Assembly (NCBI GenBank): GCA_014904985.1
Contig: MU129017.1
Span: forward strand, 132,090 to 196,089
DNA from: Hydnum rufescens UP504
Lineage: Eukaryota > Basidiomycota > Agaricomycetes > Cantharellales > Hydnaceae
Direction of reading: 5' to 3'
Length of the DNA: 64,000 nucleotides
Both the position numbers and the translations under genes were made by a program. Below the pieces are notes generated by a model. It had not been told where the DNA came from, did no database searches, and saw nothing but the letters and a program-made list of their open reading frames with translations. Shown piece after piece: positions 31,230 to 43,539 of this stretch. How positions within the stretch are numbered: position 1 is the first letter of the stretch; every line of letters starts with the position of its first letter.

Positions 31230-32228
31230 ATTCAGGGCGGGTCATCCAGATATGTACATTGTAGTCTGCAATTCATGATGAAGAGACAATTTACGAAGAA
31301 GAAATAGGCGGTCTGTCCCCTTGCGAGTATCTCAACCCTATTCCAAGGCAAGAATATGAGCATTGGTAAATGGACACCGTGATTAGAACAATGTACCAGG
31401 TTGTTTACCGGTGCCCAGTGTGGAGAAACGAGCAGTCCCTCTGTCAATATCCCGGGAGCAAAGAACGTGATATTGTTGAGGCCCGCGTACTTCGGTGAGT
31501 CGGTCTCGATGATTCTGGTTTTGGAAATGAAGAACAAGAAAATGCGATTGTAAGTGAACCATTTTTCGCTTTTGAAACAGAAAGACGAGCGGATATTCGG
31601 GGGGTGTTAGGGGAAGGAAAAAGAGGCTCACGCTCGACCGTTATCGGATATACTAGGCACGCCGTATCCGTCTAGGTACGAATACGCGTATTTCTTGTCA
31701 TGGACAAACTGGACGAAGTAAACCGAATCTTCACCAGCGTTACGTTAATTAAGCACGGAAAAAGGAAAAATAGAGGACGCGAGGGTGTACATACCCACGA
31801 AGAGTGTTCCACTGGCGTCGACCTTACCCCACTGATAATCTTTCAGTTAATTATTCATAGAACATCGGACATCCCGACACACCTCTCCCCCTATGCCAGG
31901 AACGACAGTTGCGATCAACTTACCCTCTGGAGTTGTCCAGTTCCCCCTAGAACCCGATGAAAACCATGCGTGTGTTGGAGACCAAATAGAATAGAGGCTC
32001 TATACTGTCTGCTTACCCGGTAATTGGGAGGGTGACACGAGTCCACTTAGGTGTAACAATGGAGAAATCACTGGGAATATCGAAGAAGAGGTTGCAGATG
32101 AAGACGAGCTCAAATTCCGGGGGGGGAAGGGGCGCAGAACGGGGTGTTCTAGATATCATAGATAGCGGCGAGCAAGCAGCATAGGACAAAGCCCCAAGGA
32201 AGAACAATGTGCGGAAAATGGAGAACAT
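31230..32228 (-). CDS. Small secreted protein, possibly DUF3237-like (copy 2, inverted)
   Basis: ATG at 32228 starts MFSIFRTLFFLGALSYAACS. Exon 1 ends at TTACCGG|GTAAGC. Later pieces read GNWTTPEGKLIATVVPGIGG, DYQWGKVDASGTLFVG and ETDSPKYAGLNNITFFAPG. It is the inverted counterpart of 29564-30450, tail to tail, with similarity continuing beyond both ends of the coding part (arms about 29495-30645 and 31140-32290). The copies differ at many sites in both exons and introns, so the duplication is not recent. Function is unknown beyond probable secretion. Confidence 0.55.
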
Positions 32229-32443
32229 GAGGAAGGCTGCGGAGAAGTTGTTGAGGCCTACTCACTCTTATACATCGACAAGCAATGATAATATCGTTTG
32301 CGATGTTGGGATCAGATCTCTGCGGTTCGGATCCCCTCCAGCCGAGGATGGGGATCAGACAAAATCCGTAGGTCATCCAAGATCCGTAGATCCTGGCCTC
32401 AGGCAGAAAACTAGACAGGTCCTCAACCAGCCTCTATATAGAG

Positions 32444-32662
32444 GCTAAGACCCCTTTGAATAGCGCTCCTATATAACTGATTGAATTGTTCGTTAATACC
32501 AAATCAATCACATGACTGCACTGCCCACCCTTATTTGGTAACTTCCGGTGATGGAATCTTCCGGCAAACTCCAGACATTATGGAATGTTGCTAAGAGTAG
32601 AATATACCATCCAAACACATGATTTATTCGTCACGAGCGCTATTCAAAAGGGGTCCTGCTAG
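32444..32662. mobile_element. MITE-like inverted repeat element
   Basis: CTAAGACCCCTTTGAATAGC at the left is complementary to GCTATTCAAAAGGGGTCCTG at the right. The repeat pair lies between two direct copies of GGCCTCAGGCAGAAAAC (32394-32411 and 32668-32684). No coding capacity. Confidence 0.5.
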
Positions 32663-32689
32663 GCCTCAGGCAGAAAACAGGGATACAAA

Positions 32690-33610
32690 TTCACTAATTT
32701 GGATGACTATAATCGCTTTGTAGCCCCACTTAGAATCTCGCAGTGCTAGCAATCCTTCGGATAGCTTGTCTGAAGCTAGTGCATGAGAGATTCACGTTCG
32801 TGTTCCAGTTGGCTGAGCTTACTCGGCCAGGTGTTACGGGCGCGTTGCGCGGAGCGCGGAGTGCACTTGGCAACGCCTGGGAAAGCTGAATGTCAACTTC
32901 TACGGAACCTACTTAGGTAACTACGAAGCGTGGAGGCTGAATAAGACTACACTATGCAACCCAGCATCAACCAACGCAGTGTTTTATGCAATAAAAAATT
33001 CGCGGCTGTGCGCGGTGTGCGGATGCGATGAGCGAGACGAGCGAACTGCTGGCAAGGATTCAGAGGAGCTGTACCGGATGAAGTCGTAGTGCGAAACACT
33101 CGGACGAATGGTGTAGACTCGCCTGATGGGAGCATGGGAACAACTGGCTTATCAAGTTCCGACAGCATCGAGGTCAGGGAGTAAATCAGCTTCAGATACT
33201 ATAAAAATTCCTGCAACTTATTGCAATCATTGGTCACTTTGATCTATATCCTACAATAAATCCCACCCACAGGGCAGGGACCCACAGTACGTAGTGCCCC
33301 AATATTATTGGCTGGCCTATTTCGACCGCCGTACCATCACAGTGACTTATTTCTGGCCCCCGGAAACGCGCCCCTTATTACTTCAGATCGGGAGTTCCAG
33401 AAATTAGATTTAATTAATATGAACCTATGGGAGTATGTTGGTATTGTCGGTCAAGCGCTAAAGGGGCCCACGTAAATGACTGAATTTTTACGAGTAATTT
33501 AAGGCGGGCCATAGATAACATTACCGCAAAGATCCGAGTCTAGACTGTTTTCATCCCCGCAATTTTCATCTCCCCAGGTTTATTGGTGCCTGAACAAGCA
33601 ATGCAATTCT
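32690..33610. other. Intergenic, nothing recognised
   Basis: Base composition is like gene space and CpG is present. No long frame, tRNA or terminal repeat was recognised. Confidence 0.5.
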
Positions 33611-34002
33611 CTAATAACCGCGACCGCCCTTGGTGGTTGCCCTCCAAATTCCAAGGAACGAATGAGGCTGACAACGATCGGCATTGCGGTCCCTTGATAC
33701 CCAGAATGATTTGAAGCATTTTTGGCTAGCCTTTGCCCCCAAGGGCAAGGGCTCCAAGTAACACCCCCGGGTTAATGTGAATGTTTCATCCATTATGTAA
33801 TGGCGAGTATAAGACGAATTACGAGATTCCGGCCAAAAAGTGCGGAAGGCGGTACCAGACCAGAGGCCGCCCATAAAGGAGCCAAGACACCACGGTTTCT
33901 CATTCGGTGGCGCATGGCCGTTTGAAGTGATTGGGAGAGCCTGCCTGAGGATTTCCAACCCAATCAACACAGCGCTACAGGAAGCCACGAGATAAAGCAC
34001 CA

Positions 34003-35661
34003 TTATACGTCGAGACGAGGGCGGGAGAGGACGGGGGGTGATCGCGCCCAAGTGCTCGAGAGCCCTTCTGCAATCCAGGAAGGACCCGTTATGGATATAA
34101 CTCGAAGATTCTGGCCAGGTTCCCCTGCTCTCGACACTACTGTATTCCCCGAACGCTCAAATGGTAGGGGAAACCCTCGAAATCTGACATACGATAGAAT
34201 AAAGGTCAAGGCCATTTCGGTGTCGGCGGATGAAATAGGGAAGCTATCCGAAAAGGTAGGGTCTGTGAGTGCGATTCGGACTTCGTCGAGATCCGCCGCC
34301 GCAGGGGTTAGAAACGTGGAGGGAAAGGGGCCGGTCAGTGATCCTGCGATGAGACCGTCGAGTATACGCAGGGACACATTGAGTGTGAGTTTCTTGAGTT
34401 TTCGTGAGCATTTGAGCTGCAAAAATTGACACGGCAAGGTAAGTGCAACCATAGGGAGGAGAAATGATGGAAGAGCGCACAAGCTGGCGGATGGTCAGCG
34501 GGCAAAGGAAAGGGATCTCTACATTCCGACGGCTCAAGTCGCACTGACTATAAGAGAGAACTCGCAGGTCGTGAAGATTAGGGGAGATGATCTGGCGAGA
34601 GAAAAGATTAAGTGTCTCTGGGTCACAGGCCTCGAGCTGGAGGATCCGAAGAGAGGGCAATTTCCACCCAGATGCAATCGATGCGGCAGATGCACCCGTG
34701 GTAACACGCGAAACCACCAAGGTATGCAAGTGTTGTAGATCAGTGAGAAAATTCCAGCTCGAAGGTGTCATGAAACTGCAGCTAAAGTGCAGTTCAGTAA
34801 GAGCTGAAGCGATGGAAGCGCTTCGAATGGGACCCATGCCGTCAAGGTTCAACCTGCGCAATCGAGGCATACGTAGCAGAAGTTGCTCAAAATATGGGTC
34901 GGGAGGGCCGTGTTCTGAGACAAAGCAACTAGAGAATCCGATTAAGGTGACAGATTCAAGGGTGGGGAACTGGATATCAACGAAACGACGAGATTCGAAG
35001 TGGGAGTGCCATCGAATTACGATGCGTCGGACTCTAGGGAGAATATCGGGGCGTCTATCGAGGAGGTGATAAAAGCGACTTGGATGTACAGAACCGAACA
35101 CTAATGAGAGAGGAAGGGAATTGCTCCGGGAGATCCAAAGGTCGATGCATTGATCGCAGGAGGGGGATATACAACGCCAAAGCTCGCTTTGCCGGATAGC
35201 GACGTCTCTCCAGAGTCGAGACACCTGGGAAATACGGCGAGATGTCCCTATGGACTCGGACGCAGACTCGAACGCAAGAGCGAATATTAAATGCAGCACC
35301 TCGGGGGGAAGTGTGTCTATTGGGGTTAAAGTGTGGTCGTGGGCCGTGCGGAAATCGGACAATTCGTTCATAGTCTCCAATAGCCCTGCTTCATTGGGGA
35401 CGGGGGGAACTTCCAGGACATTGAGGGGGATAAATAGGCCAATTTGAAGATATGGCTCACCGCCTTGTTCTGGCTGGGGTACGTCAGAGTCGGGGCATAA
35501 AACGCCGAGCCGATCATGGCCTTGGAGATAGGAAACACGCTCGTCTGGGGGGACCATGTCTTGGATGAAGGATCTGAGCCACAATCTCCAAGGCGAACAA
35601 TGGGCATACCTTGTGCATAAGCGCAGAGGTGGACTGACAAGTCTGTTCGATCCCGCCTCAT
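34003..35661 (-). CDS. F-box protein with leucine-rich-like C-terminal region
   Basis: A three-exon model is phase-consistent: exon 1 35661-35610, intron 35609-35560 (GTATGC...AAG), exon 2 35559-34481, intron 34480-34417 (GTGCGC...GCAG), exon 3 34416-34003. It predicts 514 residues. An F-box (IDTLPPEVLHLIFALAFESA, near residues 98-145) is followed by repeated Leu-rich segments such as PTLESVTLIGFSS, MPRLRRLNLDGMG and LPSLRILQLEACDP. F-box proteins recruit substrates to SCF ubiquitin ligases through Skp1; large F-box/LRR families are common in Agaricomycetes. The substrate is unknown. The start was chosen because MRRDRTDLSVHLCAYAQ splices exactly into exon 2. Confidence 0.8.
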
Positions 35662-35719
35662 GTATATTGTAGCTGCGAATGAAAAAAAATTGACAAATCA
35701 TGACAAATCGGTACCGAAG

Positions 35720-37700
35720 GTGTGGAATCGTGGCACCGGGGACCTAGACTTATAGGCATGACATGAGCATGTGCATCCACGTTGAAGAGGATCGTGCTTG
35801 GCGATGAATCACTCGTCTATCTATAGAGACCACGCCGTTTGCAGGGACGCTCACCTGCTCCAAATATATCCTCTGAATATCCAGCAACCTTCCTCCACTT
35901 CAAGGCCCAGGTAAACATTAGTATCGGCGGGAAGTCACCGCACAGCGGAAGGTTTGTCGTAGAATCCTACCAAATGCTCACATCCCAGGATCGTCCCGTA
36001 AGTAGCGGTGTATACGCGTTCTGGCTGCTCTCGCGCGGGTCGCTGGTAGCGGGGGGAGGACCCCGGTTAGCTCCGTTGGAACTCTGATTTTGATTTTGGG
36101 AAATCTTTGCCCGCAAGTAGACCGATTTTGGCCTAAAAGTCCGCTATTTCACCCTACGGATACGGGGAAAACCTTTTTGATCACCGATCACGCAACCACA
36201 GAAGTCTGACCTACTTGTTTTTACGTGTGGTGTGCCTTGGACACTCCTGCGTGACGTACTGTAGGGACCGACGACATGGATACTTGTCTACATCAGGGCT
36301 AGTGCCACGAGTGTTTTCGCCAAACTTATAATAATCACCGGAGCCGGTCTCTGATACGTGTGGAATAAAAAATAAGGGTCGGATCTAGGCGTGGGCGGAC
36401 GAAGTTGTGTCGATGGCTGATAGGATTTTGAGGGGTAAATCACATGAATTTCGCCTGTGCCTGCTCAAATCCGATGTGACTTTGTCGGAAAAATCCGTAT
36501 TATGTAATGTAGCACTTTTCTCAATGTACTTGGCCTTCATTATTATAGTAATGATGGTAATAATGGTCAAAAATGGCTGAAAATGGGCAATAACTCGATA
36601 CAAAAACACACCATGAAGTGAGCTGGAATGACCTAAGGCAGGAAGCAATGGGTAAAATGAGCTAAATGGCTATGAACCACAAAATCCTACAGGATTCTGG
36701 ACACAAGACACATCATTATGCATTAGGGTGTTTCACGATAGAGCTCGAAACAAACCTCAAGACACTGTTTTGAAGACCAACTGTATTTACTTTGAGTAGT
36801 TTTTGGTACCGTTTTGACATTTGTTTTTGCCATCGTGAAAGACCCTATTATCACGAGAATTATACACGGGAAGCCATTTTAACGCCAAATTATGGTATAT
36901 TACATAATACGGATTTTTCCGACATTTTTGTCGTTCCTGGAGCACAGCTTGCCTCCGAAAAACACCCTAAGAATTGAGTGGGGGTTTTCTTTACCATTTT
37001 TCACCTGGTGACTGTTTACCCAACATAATCACACGATTTGCATTGATCCAGTGCTAAGGGTCGAAAATCACAAAGTACGGAGGCGAATGAGGTTTTGCGT
37101 CTCTTGCAAAGTGGTGCCTGGGTACAGGTGATTTTGTGCTCACATAGCTCAGGGTTGGTCTGGTCAAAAGCACAGGAGAAGTCACACTAAACTTTGGTGA
37201 CTTTTATGTAAGAATTGAGCGGACCTAGTTGTGTACATTTGTTATTGGGGGGATTTCTGCCCAACACAAACGCCGGTGCTGGTACAGAAAAGATTGGGTA
37301 CTGCAGTCACCTATGAATTTTATCATACACCGAAACCGTGCCAACGGGTCTGTCATCTCGTCACGGTCAAAGTAACAAGACATCTCACAGACGATTCAAC
37401 CCTCTCAAATGGCGCTGCACTACTATCTGGTATTGTTGAGAACGAGCGAGTTGTTTTGTCATCCTTCGGAGATCCCGGAGGCATGAGATCAGTATAACAC
37501 TTAGATAACGCGAAAAAAGCGCGGTGGGTCATACGAATAAGCCTGAGATTTACATTCGATGCCACGAACGAATAGATATTATGGTATGGACCAGGAGAGA
37601 TCACAAGCCCCTGATGTGTAGGAACGGCTCACGCGATGTCGAAAATGGTCAGGCAGGTATGAAGGAGGAATGTCGTAGAGAGTGTGGTGTCGCAACGCAG
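35720..37700. other. Gene-poor stretch with short inverted repeats
   Basis: No coding region was recognised. GTCGGAAAAATCCGTATTAT at 36483 recurs inverted at 36899-36923. Inside this pair lies a second, smaller pair (AGGGTGTTTCACGAT at 36724 and ATCGTGAAAGACCCT ending about 36846). This looks like a small non-autonomous element with another nested in it. Confidence 0.5.
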
Positions 37701-37709
37701 TCAGTCGCG

Positions 37710-38363
37710 TCAGATGCGAGTTGTTGGTCGTTGAGGCGCCGCTTCGTCGGCCTGTTTTGGCGTTTCGTCTAAAGGATGGCGAGCACTTCCGTTGGCGGTG
37801 AGGTTGGAGGCGGAATCGGGAGGCACAGCGCCCGTTTTGCTAGCAAGGGCAGCCCGCTTGCGTTCTGCAGCCTCCAGCCTTTCGGTTAACTCCCTCAATT
37901 GGGCCTTGAGACTGTCATTCTCTTGGCTGAGCTTGAGGACGTTGCTTGCGCGTCTGCCTACTTTGGACGAAGGGCCACCTCCTGCACTACATTCGGTGCA
38001 GATGGGTGCTTCAGAACAGGCCATCGTTTATATGTCGATGATTCGGACTCACTTAGAGAGAAACACGGTTTCGATCGTATCAACCAGGGAGTCCGACTCA
38101 TCTGCCACCAGTTCTAGTGGGTCTGGAAGCTTTGGGGCGACATCGGGGAGCTTTGGGAGAGGCATGAACTGGTCACGATCTATTTCATCATAATCCTCCT
38201 GATCTTCCTCATTGATATCCGGCCTTGGCAGAAACCAAGGACATCAGTGTCAGAGTAGAAAATCGATTGCACGGGTTACTCACCCTCCCTCTTCCCAATT
38301 GGTTGCCTCCTTCTCTATCTGATCTTTGCTTGTGCTTGGTGTATGCCGTCGCGACGTCGACAT
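37710..38363 (-). CDS. Small acidic/coiled-coil protein, family not recognised
   Basis: Three exons fit exactly: 38363-38284, intron 38283-38224; 38223-38053, intron 38052-37987; 37986-37710. Both introns are GTGAGT...AG and phases agree, giving 175 residues. The middle is acidic and Pro-rich (NEEDQEDYDEIDRDQF, LPKLPDVAPKLPDPLEL). The C-terminal half is a likely coiled coil (NVLKLSQENDSLKAQLREL, ERLEAAERKR). It shares a very short divergent promoter with the Nsa1-like gene; the start codons are 46 bp apart. No function was recognised. Confidence 0.7.
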
Positions 38364-38409
38364 GATGGAAATGGAATTGGCGGATGCAAACCTAATTCCC
38401 ATTTCTGCA

Positions 38410-40010
38410 ATGCGATTTCGTTTTTTCACTGGCGACGATGATGGTTTTGTCAAAAGCCTCACGGTCTCCACTCAGCCTGATCAAGATGTGCCTGCTCCCA
38501 CGAACCTAGACGATACGACGGCCCCTACAAAAGCCCGTGCTGTAGACAGGCTCGCTTTCCGCAAACTTGGGGACCAAAGGCTGGTGGGTCGTCATTCTGA
38601 ATAGAATACGATTGCGTATCTTATTGTGCTATGTAGCTGGCCGTAGTTCGTGCAGATGGCTCTGCTTCGGTCCATACCATTGAAGATAGTAATTCTATGA
38701 AGTTGCTCTATGAATGGAAGGAACCTCGAATGAGGGCAGGAACCTCGTATATCGGACTTGGTCTATCAGAAAGTAAGAGGCCCGTTCAACGAATCTAAAT
38801 CCCTTCATTTGGTCTCATTCTTTTATAGGGGAGCGTATACATGCACCAATGCCGGACACTTCAGATTAACGACGCTTCCACTTTCCGCTACGGATTCTGC
38901 GACGAGTAAAGCATCCCTCCCGATGCGGTTATGCGACTTTCAACTCAGCCCCAGTTACGATTCTTTTGCCTATGGCGGGGATGAAGTGGATTTATCCGTA
39001 TGGGACGCTGAGCGTGCATTTTTAGCAGAGCCGGCGGTTGCAACGCCCTCGAATGATACTGAAGGTTCTGTAAAAAAGCGGAAAAAACCGAGCTCCAACG
39101 TGCTGTTTCCTGGAGAACTATGGCGCGCTAAAAATGTACGTTAAAACAAGATCGTGTATCTCTTCATGGACTGACGGGCAGCATCGTGCAACCCCCCAAT
39201 GAATTAGCTTCCTAACGATAACCTTTCCCTACGTCAACCTGTTCATGTTTCCTCCCTTACATTCCTCTCGCAATCACCCTCATCGTCCAATAATCCCTCC
39301 CATCATATTGTTACCGGCTCTCGCCTTGGTTCAGTACGGAGATACGATACACGCGCCGCCCGACGGCCCGTTGCGAATTGGACCCAATTCCAGAGCGTTC
39401 GGAAAGTTCAGCAAGGATGTGCCGAGCAGTAGGTTGATCAAATATTTCTCGCGTGTGTACCCAGATCATTTATTAGTTTATGTATCTCCCAGCGAGGTGT
39501 TCGTATCAGATATCAAGTCGAACATGTATTCTGTCGATACACGTAACGGGAGGATCCTTTGCGGCTACCGATGTAAGTGTCGTACCTCCGTCGAGTTTGT
39601 ATGTTGTCTTCATCTACTCATCGCACCGACGGTCCCCCTCAGCTATCTCGGGTGCGGTGAACTCGATAGCAATCACACCTACACACCTCGCCAGCACATC
39701 ACTTGACCATTTCTTCCGTCTTCATCCAGCCTATGGGCCGCCGGCCGTAGCGGGATCACAGGCACCAAAGCCGAATAAGGGGGAGACTGTGGTCAAGGTA
39801 TACATGAACAGCACACCAACTGCCGTGGTATGGGATCAAGAATATGCCTCTCCTCTTCCCGAGGCAGATGATAACAATGGGATCCTTGGGAAAGATACTA
39901 GAGAGAGCGAAAATGATGATGAAGAGGACCTGTGGGAAGGAATGGACGTGGTTGGAGCTGAAAGTGATCATGAAGTGTCTCGCCCGACTTCAAGACGCCG
40001 ACGGGTATAA
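38410..40010 (+). CDS. NSA1: Nsa1/WDR74-like ribosome biogenesis WD40 protein
   Basis: Several exons read as a WD40 protein with the Nsa1 pattern: MRFRFFTGDDDGFVKSL, LAVVRADGSASVHTIED, GAYTCTNAGHFRLTTLP, IVTGSRLGSVRRYDTRAARR, SDIKSNMYSVDTRNGRIL, then NSIAITPTHLASTSLDHFFR. The C-terminus is acidic and ends in a basic tail. Nsa1 acts in nucleolar 60S subunit assembly. Clear introns include 38584-38636 and 39136-39207. The second intron (donor 38773, acceptor 38828) does not keep phase as I read it; either a splice site is unusual or the assembly has an indel. The start could also be an upstream in-frame ATG. Confidence 0.75.
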
Positions 40011-40130
40011 CACGCGATACGCCTGAATAGGCCGCATTTCAAAATTCTATGCATGGGGCTACATACATATGGGTTAGTTGAGTGTACGGTAGTGGGAAAG
40101 AGGGTCTGGTATCTGTAATAAAGGTGTAGA

Positions 40131-43100
40131 TTATGCTGCCACCCTACTAGAATGTTGGCTGTCCAGTAGCTCTCGAAGATAATCACTGATGACAGGCAAT
40201 GGGACATCCGAAACGGCCCCATCCGTAGAAGAACGAGGTGATGAGGCGTTACTCGCCGCGCGACCAAGGACAGCACGCCGTCGCAAATTGTTCAAGGCGC
40301 CAAGAGAGGATGCCGAATCCCGTTCCGCCTGGCGTCGGTCGATATCCGCGACAATTTGCAAAAACGAAAGAAAGAGGACTTCAGCTTGAGCCAGGGTGCT
40401 GTCAAGCTCGATTGTCATCGAGAGTTCATTGCAGTACTTGAAAAATGGAATGATTAATTAGAAGGCCAGACAAGAAAGGTTGGTGAAGTGTTCACCTTTA
40501 AGATCTCATCGAACTAATCGCAATATTCAATTCCCCAACCTTGGTAAAAGATAAAACATTCCTTACCTCCACCAGGTACCTCAAAATAACATCTCGGTGT
40601 GATTCGAGCACAGCCAAAGCCACGAAGAGGATAAATCGCTCAGAATAATAATTGGTCCAAAGGACCTAAGATATCACGTAAACCCTGGAAATATAACGCC
40701 ATGGAAAGCATCATTACAACTTACTTCCCAAAGCCGCAGCACGTCCTCGAACGGGAATTCACGTTTGAAAACGATAAGAACCCATCTGACCCCCGAGAAA
40801 TTGGTGTAAGTCACGAAGCAACAGGAAAGGCAACAGAACCAAACCTAAAGCAGAAGAACAAGTTGAGGGAGTCGGTCTTCTCAAAGTGTCGATAAAGTTC
40901 CGGATCCATCGGCAGCAACAAGCTGCTGTAGCATTATTAACTGCTTTTTCATCCCACTTTGGTCCCGCAGGAAGTTTTGTTTCTTCAAAGGAACTCAATT
41001 CACTACAAGAGTTAGGTTAAGTGCTATCACTCATTACTCACCATTCGTTCCATGACCGAAACGAAGCACCAAAATGTTGCAGCCTCGTCCGCACCGCACA
41101 CTACGTATATAGGGGAACACAAATCCGACATGCCCTGCACATAGCCTACCAAAAGAGCGGGTCAAGCCAGTGTGGAGAAATTGTCAGAAATGCGATAGCT
41201 GAGAGAACAAATAAGCAGGCGTGCCTCGCCACATACCAAGCTCCTTCTCGAAGAAGTTATAGGTCAGAAGGATCTCTTGCAGTCGGTCCACGTGCTCATT
41301 TGACTGAGACTGCGCGCTCTCTTCTGCTGCCGCCAGAGACGGGTCTAGATTCGCATACAAAGGATGCGTGCGATCTGTTCGTCTACAGTCGACATCTATT
41401 CGATGTCGTTCCTATTTGAGAAGAGATAAGGGATCAAATCCCAAAATTGAAATGAGATGACGGACTTCTACAACATCCTCGCGATTCAGGACGTCATTAA
41501 CTCCTTCCCATTGACGCTTTATGTCAAAATACGACTCTCTAATGGCCAGATGGAGAATTAGATGAGACAGCTGAGCATTACTTTCTGCGCAGTTCAAGAA
41601 GTATCATCTGACCGTTGCGCTTCCCAAACTTTGTCGCGGTCGGCGTGAGTGGCATCCCATGGAATGACCTCGAGTAGATAAGACCAAGCCTTCCTACGTG
41701 TCGCTGTCGTAAAGCCCTAGTTCCGATCCAGGATTAGGAACCTACCATAATGTGGCAAGCATCCAAGCGAAAACTCAGAAACTCACCCGACGGAAGACTT
41801 CGCCACGAAACTGCTCGAATGTGATCTTCGGCTTCCCGGCAGCATCAAACCAGCCTTGGAAGGTCGCCTCGTCTATGGGATGCCGTGGGTCGCGCGTCGG
41901 TTTTGGGACGGGTAGATTCGCATTTGCCTAGATCAATCACAAAATCAACCCGGTCAGAACGAAATGGAAACGGAAGAGATGTAAGAGACCACTGGAAACG
42001 GATACTTACAGCCAAGAGTTCGAACACACCCAAATCAGATGTCTCTTCACCTTCTCGTCCGTTCCCTTTGACAAGTGCATATGCCTCACTCTGCCTGGCC
42101 CGTTCACCCTCCTCAGCAACAATCTATACGAAGCAACCTTTGTTAAGGAACGCTGGATCAATCTGCCTAGAGACAAATACCATACCCTTGCCCATTTAGC
42201 TAGATATACACGCGCGCTTTCGAACTCGCCTACACCGCCTTTCTCAACCCAACTTGTCCATTCACCCTGCACATTTACGAGACTCTTGACAGGCTCGGGC
42301 AAGTGTGGCACGATGGGCTTGGCCAGGGGATGCGATAGGATGTTCTGCGCAGCGTGGCGCGCACCACGAGTAATGTGAGAGAAGGACTGGAGAATGGCTT
42401 GGCGTGCGGTCTCCTTCGCACCTCCTATTGATGAAGACGGAAGGCCCTGATGCAACACAGACGTGCGGTGACTGGAGAGCACAGTGGTATCCATTAATGG
42501 CGCAGAAGGTGGGTACCGCTGTGGAGGAGGAGATGAGGAGGCGTTCGGGCGACGAAGAGGTGGGATGGGTGAAGAAGAAGATTGGGAGAAGATGATATCA
42601 ACTGCTGTGTCGTCAAATATGGGCGTCGAATGAGCCTCGATGTCAGCACGACTTGGATCTACAAGGAAGAGTCCTGGTTGTAGAGTTGAACGGAGAAGAT
42701 GAGAATAAGTGCGGAGGCGTTGTAGGAGAGCCTCTCCTCCCCATGTAGGACCAGGAGAAGCACGTTGGTCAGCTTGGAGGGATCGGGACTCATCGTCATG
42801 ATAATATAGGGTTGGGAGGGTAGAACCATTCACGAGATTAATTGAAATCGAACCATCTAAAGCATGGAGTCGCATCAATAGGAAAATACCATACCGAACT
42901 GAATACGACGCACACCATGAAGACAAGGTTGGTGGTGATACAGTCAACGAGTAAATAGAAGTGAGTGGAACAGAAAAAGCATAAGATTCTCCGTATGGGG
43001 AAGGCGGGTCAATTAGAACAATGTCTGGGTAAAGCGTCAAGACTACAGCATTACAGCATTGGGTTTACGCATACTGACGTACCGTCATCATCTTCATCGT

Positions 43101-43486
43101 TACTTGGGGCGGGTTCACTTTCAACTTTGACGAACTTGTTCCAGTCTTCACGGCCGTCAAGGAGTGATTCAGGGATCCAAGCAAGGAGATACGTGGGGCT
43201 GATGGATTCCTGTGTACGATCTCTGTTCATATTGCACTGTACACACATGCATTGGAACCCACCCGCTTCACGAGAGCCACGAATCCCGGGACATTATCTC
43301 TAGTGTAAGCTGTGGGAGGCGCCCGCATCAGTTGAAGCCCGGGAGAACACAGGCATACAAACATACCTGTCGGATGTACATACACACGACTCTTGGAGTA
43401 GAGCAAGCGATGTTTCGATTCTTCATACACATCACGGGGATCCCTCTCCTTAAACTGGGCAACAAAGCAGGGGAATCTTGCTTAAT
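40131..43486 (-). CDS. Gyp7-like Rab GTPase-activating protein (TBC domain)
   Basis: Exons in order read LLYSKSRVYVHPT, AYTRDNVPGFVALVKR, PTYLLAWIPESLLDGREDWN, a long exon at 43040-42200 (DIVLIDPPSPYGESYAFSVP, then WGGEALLQRLRTYSHLLRS), then the TBC domain: HPIDEATFQGWFDAAGKPKI, RRTDRTHPLYANLD, LQEILLTYNFFEKELG, GYVQGMSDLCSP, FKREFPFEDVLRLWE, ERFILFVALAVLESHRDVIL. The last exon (40418-40131) is low complexity. Gyp7-type proteins stimulate GTP hydrolysis by Ypt7/Rab7 in endosome-vacuole traffic. The first exon listed follows an intron acceptor, so the N-terminus lies further upstream, probably in the exons at 43540-44208. Confidence 0.75.
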
Positions 43487-43539
43487 TTCGACCATGGATT
43501 CGACCTAAAGGTGGAGTCAGATCAGGAGATGAGGGACAG

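Noticed and set aside
33611..34051. Minus-strand frame overlapping the end of the F-box gene (starting MVLYLVASCSAVLIGLEI)
   Set aside because: Its ATG overlaps the F-box stop and it could encode a membrane segment, but no homology, intron or promoter evidence supports it; probably 3' untranslated sequence.
34587..35069. Plus-strand 160-codon frame
   Set aside because: Antisense to the F-box exon, which has a clear domain and phase-consistent introns.
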